Assembly: GCF_000972845.2 (NCBI RefSeq)
Contig: NC_040017.1
Coordinates: 27,918,061 to 27,982,060 of the forward strand
Source of the DNA: Larimichthys crocea
Taxonomy: Eukaryota; Chordata; Actinopteri; Sciaenidae
Direction: 5' to 3'
DNA length: 64,000 nucleotides
Shown: in pieces, positions 56,760 to 64,000 of the stretch
How the letters are laid out: the number at the start of each line of letters is the position of its first letter
How positions within the stretch are numbered: the first letter of the stretch is position 1
Notes under the pieces: generated by a model
Seen by the model: only the letters and a program-made list of their open reading frames with translations
Told to the model about the DNA's origin: nothing
Databases searched by the model: none
Translations under genes and position numbers: made by a program

Positions 56760-57780
56760 AGCTCCTTGGGCCCAAGAGTGTATTTTGTTAATGTGTTTGT
56801 TGGCTTTATCTGAGTTGACCTGCTGCTGTGAATCCTGTTGAGATGCATGTGAATGTACGTCTTAGTTAATATGTTAATAACTCCATGAATGAACAGTCTA
56901 TACTTGGAGTGTAGGAGCAGAGATTTACCAGCTTAATTCATCTTAATCAGCTCCAGTTAATCCCATTCATCCCATTTTGTTATGGATTATATTGTATGTA
57001 TAGGAAACAGCGTGCATCATCTTCTCAACATGTGTTGTGCATGCATGTTCTTTGTGTTTATCGGTGATAACACGGCGTGTTGGTGCTATTGTTGGCTATA
57101 TTTCACCATCAGCACCTTTAATGTAACACCTGGTGGTCACATCAGCCTCTCCTGCCCTCAGATGCACGTTTAAAATATTTAAATCCCAACCCGTGCAAAC
57201 CCTGAACCACCTGCAGACATCTTCTCCACCTTCTCCACCTTCCAGCAATGCAGCAGCAATAATTCAGTCTTTAGCTGGAATGAATGTGGCTCTGAGGCGT
57301 CCACAGACAGTGACAAAGAGGTGGTGCTCATGGCCAAATGTGATGCTGTAGTCTAGCAGCATGTTGGCGGGTGGAGCTGTCAGTCACACAGGAGCTGGGA
57401 AAAAGAATCTGAAATAAACTCCATCGGCACAAAAAATACTAGAAGAGATGAAAAGATGAAAGTATTTCTTTATTATTTGAGACTGCACTCTGATCTGAGG
57501 CATAAAGAACTCTGCCACTGTCAGGACTGTGCTACCAGAGGACACAACACAAATTAAAGAACATTCTGTGGCAGAGGAGTCAACAGAGCGACGTTTATCA
57601 TCTCTCATCCTCAAGAGGCCGGAGGAGCTTCACATGCGACATGTCCTCTGTGGTGCCGATGCTTTAAATCTGATGTTAGCTCCCTCCATCAGCATCCCAC
57701 CATAGATGAGATATCCTCCTGAAACCACCCATGGACCATGGTCAGAGACTGAGTAGGTGAGGGTTTGAACGGAGAGCTTT
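56760..57780. other. Unique non-coding sequence
   Basis: Nothing recognised. Confidence 0.4.
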
Positions 57781-57799
57781 GTCTCAGCTCAGCTCACTA

Positions 57800-57990
57800 T
57801 GACCCACAACAGTCCGGTACAACGTCCGCAAGACCCCGAGATACTTGAAGTCCTTCGCTCTGGGGAGTAACTCACTCCTAACTCTGAGGGATTTAAATAT
57901 TTCAAGTTGCACCTTTCTTTCTTGAACCCATCCATCCATCTCCAACCTTCTTGAGGTGCTATTTATCCACAGAATGACACTGGAGTGAAA
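57800..57990 (-). mobile_element. RTE/Rex3-type LINE fragment
   Basis: The minus strand encodes ..QERKVQLEIFKSLRVRSELL then PRAKDFKYLGVLRT. The FKYLGVL motif preceded by a charged stretch is the conserved RTE segment just after the RT domain (pattern EFKYLGVLFTS). It is truncated on both sides. Confidence 0.65.
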
Positions 57991-58144
57991 GTTTGGAAAG
58001 GACATTGGATCCGATCATATTCAGCTAGATGCAGGAAACCAATGCAGTCACTAGACTCTGTCACCTGCTTCAGAAACACCGGGTTATCCGGTGTGCTGTC
58101 CTCCACAAAGAGTCCGTTTGAATGAGCCTTTTCAGTGACACACT

Positions 58145-58440
58145 TTGAACAACGAACCCACATTTTCTGATGTGTTCGTGGATCCGGCCTCCTCTTCACC
58201 TGATGAGAGATTTCAGCTCCTGGAGGAGGTGAATGACACGATCCAAGTGCTCCTCAACTTCCACAACATGTCAAAGGAAGAGCGCTGTCAAACCCTGAAC
58301 ACTGCTCTTACCCGTGATGGACAGAGAGACACCGATGGCAGGGAACTCCCAAAAAAAAAAGATTGCCATTATGAAACCTGACAAACTTGAAACTGTTGAC
58401 CTTCCTGCACGAGAAGAAGCTGACGGGAACTTCCCGCGAT
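58145..58440 (+). pseudogene. Unidentified coding-like stretch broken at an A10 run
   Basis: The + frame gives ..FSDVFVDPASSSPDERFQLL, then EEVNDTIQVLLNFHNMSKEE and RCQTLNTALTRDGQ, up to an A10 homopolymer at 58351-58360. Beyond it the open + frame is shifted by one base (IAIMKPDKLETVDLPAREEA and on to a stop at about 58453). Residue composition and amphipathic helix pattern look protein-like on both sides. A polyadenylation-type AATAAAG follows at about 58660. This could be a processed pseudogene, a domesticated transposon end, or a terminal exon with a homopolymer error. I cannot name the family. Confidence 0.35.
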
Positions 58441-58755
58441 GTGTCGGCGAGCTCTGAGAACCTGTTTCTGTTGAAGCCAACCTCAGATCCACGATGGAGC
58501 AAAGCTGTGGAACAATGCTGCTCTGCTTTCTGTAATGTTTGGTCTTATTTATATGTCTGAATCTTTACCCGGCTTCTTTAATATAATATTCTGTGCAATA
58601 CCTTATTTATCTTGTATTCATAATTCATTTCATTCCACGTGTTTCTGTTTTGTTTCTGAAATAAAGAAAATCTCAAAGACATAAAGCAGCTAAAATCTTG
58701 CCTTGGGCAACAAACTGGTCAGAGCTTTGAGCCTCAGGCAAGACTACACTACCGC

Positions 58756-58758
<3 letters not shown>

Positions 58759-58827
<69 letters not shown>
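58759..58827 (+). repeat. (GT)n microsatellite
   Basis: GT repeat of about 69 bp. Confidence 0.98.
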
Positions 58828-58828
<1 letters not shown>

Positions 58829-58920
58829 AAAGTTTTCATATTAAACTCGACAAAAACATGAGCGCTGCACTTTTTTTGTTTATGCTCCCATTTCTCACGA
58901 GTTGAAGAAAAAGATCCAAA

Positions 58921-58921
<1 letters not shown>

Positions 58922-58951
<30 letters not shown>

Positions 58952-59003
58952 CTTCTTCTTCTTCTTCTTCTTCTTCTTCTTCTTCGTCTTCGTCTTCTTC
59001 TTC
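58922..59003 (+). repeat. (CTT)n trinucleotide array
   Basis: About 26 CTT/TTC triplets with two CGT variants near the right end. It makes a poly-Phe false frame. Confidence 0.97.
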
Positions 59004-59004
59004 A

Positions 59005-60410
59005 CACAAAAGATTTATTTCTCTAAAATTTTGTTTGCAAATTTGTTCAGATCTGTGTTAGTGGGCAGTTCTGCTTTGCTGAGATAATCCATCCACCTGA
59101 CAGCTGTGGCAACACGCTGATATATGACTCAGGTGTTTCTTGCAGAAGTCACAATAAAACTCTTTTATCTCCAACGTCATTTTCCAGAATGTTTCTGCGT
59201 CTGTAACCTCAGACTCTCTCTCCACATGTGGCTTCTTTACCTGTGAGATCACCTGTGCAACAGTCTCAGGGAGTCTCACCTGTGTGTGCTCGTCGTCCTC
59301 ACCACAGTCTTGAAGTGACTGGAGTTCGTCAGCTTCACTGACTGAGGTTCAGGAACACCTTTCTCATCAGCTGTCACTTAAACTGTGCATCGAGGCGATA
59401 ACCTTAATAAATGTATTTTTCAAGATGAAGCTGCACAATTAGTGTGAAAACTCCCGGGCACGTTTGTGTCACAGTCATGCTGTTTAGCAATGCCGCACCT
59501 GTCGGGGTGAGCGAACACACACGTGTCGACTTTATGGTTTTGTTTGATTAAAGTGGGTGAGTGTGTTCTCTGTGTGTGAGTGTGTGTGTGTGTGATGTTA
59601 ATCTGAGCGTAGGTGAATAGATGAGGCATCTATTGATTCAGATATTGAATCATCACAGGCTTCATGCAGTGTGCTAATAAATGCGTGTTGTCTCACGGAT
59701 GCTGCACTGCGAACGACGAGCTCCTCATCTGTCTCTCAGCTCAGCTCAGCTCGAGCACACGTTTGGTGATACGAGTGGAAGCAGAGCAATATCACTAATG
59801 CATCCTGACACTTGAAATAAACCTTCAAAGAGATTCTCTGGTTGAAGCGTTTATGGACAGTTTGTATCTGAATATCACTGATGTTCTGTGTGGAGGCCCT
59901 GCAGTGAAATATCTGCAGCTTCATCAACAGTAACATACCAGTGATCAAAAAGAGGCTGGAAAGGTTTTAGTTGGAGTCTGGGGAGCTGCTGGTTCATCAT
60001 TTCATGTCATTTGTTTCTTGTTTTTCCATCGGTGTGGCAGATGGCTCTAAATACTACAGTACCAACAAAGTAACAAAGTAACCACGTTGGTGAAGGACAC
60101 ATCAAGGTGACGTGAACGTGGATTTATTTAAGGTGCAGATTGTTTTATCCTCTGCTCATGCATTTCAGTTTTACTGGTTGGATTTTATTTTTTATCACAT
60201 ATCTACTGAGAGAAGACAGGAAGTGAGGGGAACGACCGAACATGAACCCACAGGTCGTCGGTGTCTCCTGGCTAATCCTAAAACACCCACCTGTCAGTCA
60301 AAGCGTCCACGCTCTTAACCCTGCATAACTTTAAGCCTTAATATAATGTGAACAGGTGAGTTGTATATAAATTCACCCTCAGTACAGTTGTCATGAACGG
60401 GGAAATTAGC
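59005..60410. other. Unique non-coding sequence
   Basis: Nothing recognised apart from a short GT run near 59580. A minus frame at 59058-59279 (EIKEFYCDFCKKHLSHISAC..) has Cys/His pairs but no complete zinc-finger spacing. Confidence 0.4.
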
Positions 60411-60419
60411 TACAGAGAC

Positions 60420-60585
60420 CAAAACTGTTTTTTGTACCAGGCTGTAAACATGTTTATTTCTGCTGTGAAGTTGGACATTTGAACATGGGGACTTATGGAG
60501 ACTGACTCACTTCTGGAGCCAGCCTCAGGTGGACGTTAGAGGAACTGCAGGTTGTTGGTACTTCCTGTGTTGGCTTCATTAAAGC
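60420..60585 (+). repeat. Common teleost dispersed repeat
   Basis: GTACCAGGCTGTAAACATG, followed by TTGGACATTTGAACATGGG, GACTTATGGAGACTGACTC, CTTCTGGAGCCAGCCTCAGG and TACTTCCTGTGTTGGCTTCA. I recall this ordered set of words from a repeat widespread in percomorph fish genomes. Its core is shared exactly with 19927-19961. Its class (SINE, MITE or other) is not clear from this copy. Confidence 0.6.
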
Positions 60586-60848
60586 TGTAGGAACAAACTC
60601 AGACTGAATCTATCGAGATGAAAAAAATCTTTAAATTTAAAGTCATCACATTTCCAGTCTTGTAGCTCTGCACTCAGCGAGGACCCCGCTGATCAGGGCG
60701 ATAGAGAGAGCTGGATTAAAGACAGCGGGAGTGAAGACAGAAAAACAAATCAAGCTGAAGAGAGGCTGACCCCACCACCAACACCAGCTGACCCCTTTTA
60801 GCTCATCCTTCAAGGAGGCCAGAGAAGCGTGCACATACATCTCTGCCT

Positions 60849-60887
<39 letters not shown>

Positions 60888-60928
60888 TTAGAAAACACAC
60901 ACACACATTTAGAAAACACACACACACC
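60849..60928 (+). repeat. (CA)n with duplicated CACATTTAGAAAA spacer
   Basis: CA run at 60849-60886, followed by two copies of ACACATTTAGAAAACACAC. Confidence 0.92.
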
Positions 60929-60929
60929 T

Positions 60930-63060
60930 CCATTAGTTCTCAGAGCCTCTGCGCTCTCCGTCGGCTCTGTCAGGTTGATATTTCCATTTCAGGCTGAGGC
61001 AGATGGAGAGGCCGCCCAGCGTGCAGCGAGGCTTTTATTTTGAAAAAAACACCATCAGGTGAAGGCCATTTGCAAACAAGAACTGTCTTTACTCGTAGAA
61101 GATGGAGGAGTCTTTGGAGAAACAAACATTTATATTATCGACTCCATTTCATACAAAAAAAGAAACATTTTATTTGGGACATAAAAAACTCACTGACAAT
61201 GCATCACCATTATAACAGTGACATCGACATGTGTCTCATAGAAAAATTTGAAAAATACAGTTTCTTTGAAATAAAGCAAACTAAATAGAAACTCGTCGTT
61301 TTACAGGGACTGCTTCTGTGTATGGGACATAATGAGCGAGACCTTCAGCAGATCCACCATCCTTGGGAAAGTCGACACACACAGAGCGTTAACGTTCTCC
61401 GTGAACGGGCGTGGAACGCGTCGCTTGTCTTGTTTCTGAATGCTGAGGTGAGCGAGGTGAGAAAACACAGTTATGAATCAATGAAGGGCTGAAGTCTGAA
61501 GGGCAGTCGCAGCAGGGAGAACAAATCGATACAAAGGAACAGAAAGACGGCGCTTTGCACCTCGCTCTGTCTCGCTTCAGCTCTTTGGCGGATCCAGTCC
61601 GAGGTCTCAGCGACAGAAAGAGCTGTTCACGTTCATCGATCGTCTTTCAAACAGAAACAAGACGGATTCTTGGACCGTCTGAGATTCTGACAGAGCAGGA
61701 ATGAGTGTTCATGTCCTGTTCTGCAAATATGTTTCTGTGAATCGTTATTAACCTTTGTGAAGACATAAAGACGCTTCAAGGAATTCAGATGCAGAAGATC
61801 GCAGCGGTGAGAACACGATGCTTTCTCTTGGACTCATACCAACTCTTCAGATACTGCCACTGCAGTCAGTCAGTGACCCGGCGCTTTAAAATATGACGCT
61901 GTCGTAGCTGAGCACCTCGAAATGGTTCATCAACAGCCCAGATATTTATTCATCTGTGTCTCTGGATTTCTCTTCCTATATCCTGAGAATAACCCAGAGC
62001 TCTCGTCCACCTGCTGCTTGGACTCGTGGACCAAACACAACCTCCGAACCAGCAGTGAGCAGACTCACGTTCATTCTTCAGGTCATCATTGACGAGGATG
62101 ATGGTGAAGCCACTGACCGCTGCTGACACCAACAAAGATCCACAAAAACGGGGAACAACGGTCACGGTCATGTCACCCTGTGTGAGATCAGCAGCTCCTT
62201 CATGAGACCCTTCGATGTTCTACCTTTGTCCTGAAACTGACGGGTACCACAGACAGGATGCAGCGAGAACCAGCACGACACTTTGGTTTACGTTTCAACG
62301 TTTCTGCAGCCCGTATCACAGCTGACATCCACATGAGCTCACCTTCTTGTTAGGTGGAGGTGTGTTTGTCTTTTCAGTGTCCACAGGGACAAAGAACGAT
62401 AGAGACTGTCCAGCAGTGAGACAGATATTAAAAGAGAGGTTAGATTAAACAAGGTTTTAATCAGTGTGGAGGGAAGGCTGTAAATAGTGGCCATCTATAA
62501 TACAGGCTGCTGTGTGCTGAAGGAGGAAAACAACCTCCGCCTTCCTACATTAATCAGGCCCGGTCGGAGGGGGAGGTTTAGGGTTCGCTTCGAGCCGGAA
62601 GGGGACGTTAGGAAAGTCCTCATGATCGGAGGGTCAACAGTTCAAAGCCAGCCAAAGCTGCTCTGTCTCAGTAAATAGTTCTGAGGTGGCCCCGAGCAAG
62701 GTTCTTGACCCCTGTCTGAGCCGGGCCGAGCCTCCCGGTGAGGAGCGGGAAACTGTGGTTGGATGTTACCTTCACCCTCCACCCGCCTCCAGCTGCAACA
62801 TTACACCTGTCAGCGTAAGTCAGCCTGCATGAGAGGGTCTGCTGCAACCAACAGGCCGACTCAGATACAGCTACGACTGGATCGAGCCGGTTCAGAGACG
62901 CTCGGTTTGTTTGAAGCTGGCTGCAGAAGTGAGTCAGTCTCCATACGTCCCCATGTTCAACTCACCTGTTCAGATTATATGAAAAGCAGCGATGCAAAGT
63001 CTCTGTGTCACAGTCTGATAAATTCATGTTTGAAACCTGACCAGAACTTTTTAATCTATA
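60930..63060. other. Mostly unique sequence with a possible dispersed-repeat module
   Basis: At about 62615-62720, GGGTCAACAGTTCAAAGCCAG then GGTGGCCCCGAGCAAGG then TTCTTGACCCC resembles a teleost dispersed repeat (..TTCAA.CC..CCTTGAGCAAGGCACTGAACCCC). A related scrap lies near 22640. The frame at 62487-62678 + runs across it and is not considered coding. Confidence 0.4.
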
Positions 63061-63073
63061 TCTGTTCCCTCCA

Positions 63074-63076
<3 letters not shown>

Positions 63077-63114
<38 letters not shown>
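63077..63114 (+). repeat. (GT)n microsatellite
   Basis: GT repeat of about 38 bp. Confidence 0.97.
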
Positions 63115-63116
<2 letters not shown>

Positions 63117-63261
63117 AGAGTGTGTGACAGAAAGTTTGTGTGCACCTTCCACTTCACCTCGCCTCACTAAGTTATTAATAACTTACTCAGAACGCTGCTT
63201 TGTCACTTCATTCGCCTGAACCCGTGATTTTTTCTAGTAAGTCGATCCGAATCCGCCCACA

Positions 63262-63358
63262 CATCACTAATACACACTACTACACACTAATACACACTAA
63301 TACACACTGCTACACACTAATACACACTACTACACACTAATACACACTGCTACACACT
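63262..63358 (+). repeat. 10-11-bp minisatellite (TACACACTAA)n
   Basis: About nine units alternating TACACACTAA, TACACACTAC and TACACACTGC. Confidence 0.9.
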
Positions 63359-63359
63359 C

Positions 63360-64000
63360 TGTACAGGCGCAGACAAGGATTTCTTTCTTTATGCACACTG
63401 TTGGGCTCAGGCCGGGTCAGAGCCGAGTCGGACATCAGAGGTGAAAAGCAGCAGATATATTGTGCATGAAACCTGATCCAGTTTGAATGAAGTTCTGAAG
63501 CTGTGGTTCTGTTCAGTGCACAGTGAGGCCCGGACACAGATGACTGTGGCAGAGAAAGTGCTGTGGCGTAAAATCTATTTATGATTTATCAGGAAATGAC
63601 AAACTCTAAAGTACCATGAAGAACACTTTGTGTCATTGCTGGTCCAGATCCTGGAGCACAGGTGACATATGGTTCTGTTCATTTTTAGCATTTCTTCTCG
63701 GTCAGATCTTGCAGGAAGTCGCGGGGCCGTGCAGCGTGGATGAAGAGCTGCAGGCAGCAGTTTGTAATGCAGCACTCTCCCGGCCTGTCACCATGGTAAA
63801 CGACTCCTCTTACTGTGACATACTGTTGTGTGGAAAATGACTCGGGCCGCGTGCACGGCGTTAAATCAGACGGCGAGTTGCCCGCAGCCCGATAGAGGAA
63901 ACGGTCACAGCTCATGTTCGCTGCCCTCGCTGGTCAATACGAGTGATTTCCAGCTCAGCGCCGGGACCTGCAGTCAGCAGCATCGGTAACCAAAGAAGAA
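63360..64000. other. Unique sequence with CpG-rich right end
   Basis: No gene recognised. From about 63715 CpG becomes more frequent (CGCGGGGCCGTGCAGCG, CGGGCCGCGTGCACGGCG). The + frame at 63616-63840 (..GPCSVDEELQAAVCNAALSR..) is unremarkable and truncated by the lack of splice context. Confidence 0.35.

Noticed and set aside
59058..59279. Cys/His-bearing minus-strand frame (FYCDFCKKHLSHISACCHSC)
   Set aside because: Resembles a zinc finger at first glance, but ligand spacing does not fit C2H2 or BED patterns and no neighbouring finger exists.

Overview
The window reads as intergenic or intronic DNA from a bony fish, most likely a spiny-rayed teleost. The evidence is the very high density of (CA)n/(GT)n microsatellites, several truncated RTE/Rex3-type and Rex1/L2-type LINE fragments, a degenerate Tc1/mariner transposase, a hAT remnant with a BED zinc finger, and short dispersed repeats typical of fish genomes. 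No complete protein-coding gene was recognised. Almost all long open frames lie over tandem repeats whose period leaves several frames open. The best coding candidates are short, splice-flanked stretches on the + strand (34744-34829, 39790-39881 and 56525-56633). They could be exons of one or more genes whose introns fill the window, but none was identified. One tRNA-Glu(UUC)-like gene lies at 7822-7893.

Layout. 1-5.5 kb: unique sequence with two Rex1/L2-like RT fragments, a 21-bp minisatellite and CA/GT arrays. 5.53-11.706 kb: segment A, holding a purine tract, the tRNA, an RTE fragment, a CAA/CAG array and several minisatellites. 11,707-11,716: a run of 10 N. 11.717-19.09 kb: segment B, the same sequence again in the same order but with very frequent small indels that lessen toward its right end. 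19.1-36.8 kb: mostly unique sequence with a 711-bp hAT remnant, a long GGTT array, RTE fragments and candidate exon 1. 36.86-37.88 kb: a 1-kb 13-bp satellite. 38.5-43.3 kb: TTAGC-type 23-bp satellites in both orientations, around a second 10-N gap (41,572-41,581) that again has matching sequence on both sides. 43.3-46 kb: Tc1-like and RTE remnants. 46-51.5 kb: an AT-rich stretch with MITE-like repeats, a 632-bp inverted-repeat element nested in LTR-like sequence, and a strong hairpin. 52-64 kb: a Rex1-like RT fragment, candidate exon 56525-56633, more dispersed repeats and microsatellites.

The main structural conclusion is that both N gaps look like unmerged contig overlaps: the end of one contig is repeated at the start of the next. 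Segment B, and probably the region around 42-43 kb, should not be counted as real extra sequence without checking. No operon, CRISPR array or new multi-gene system is supported here.
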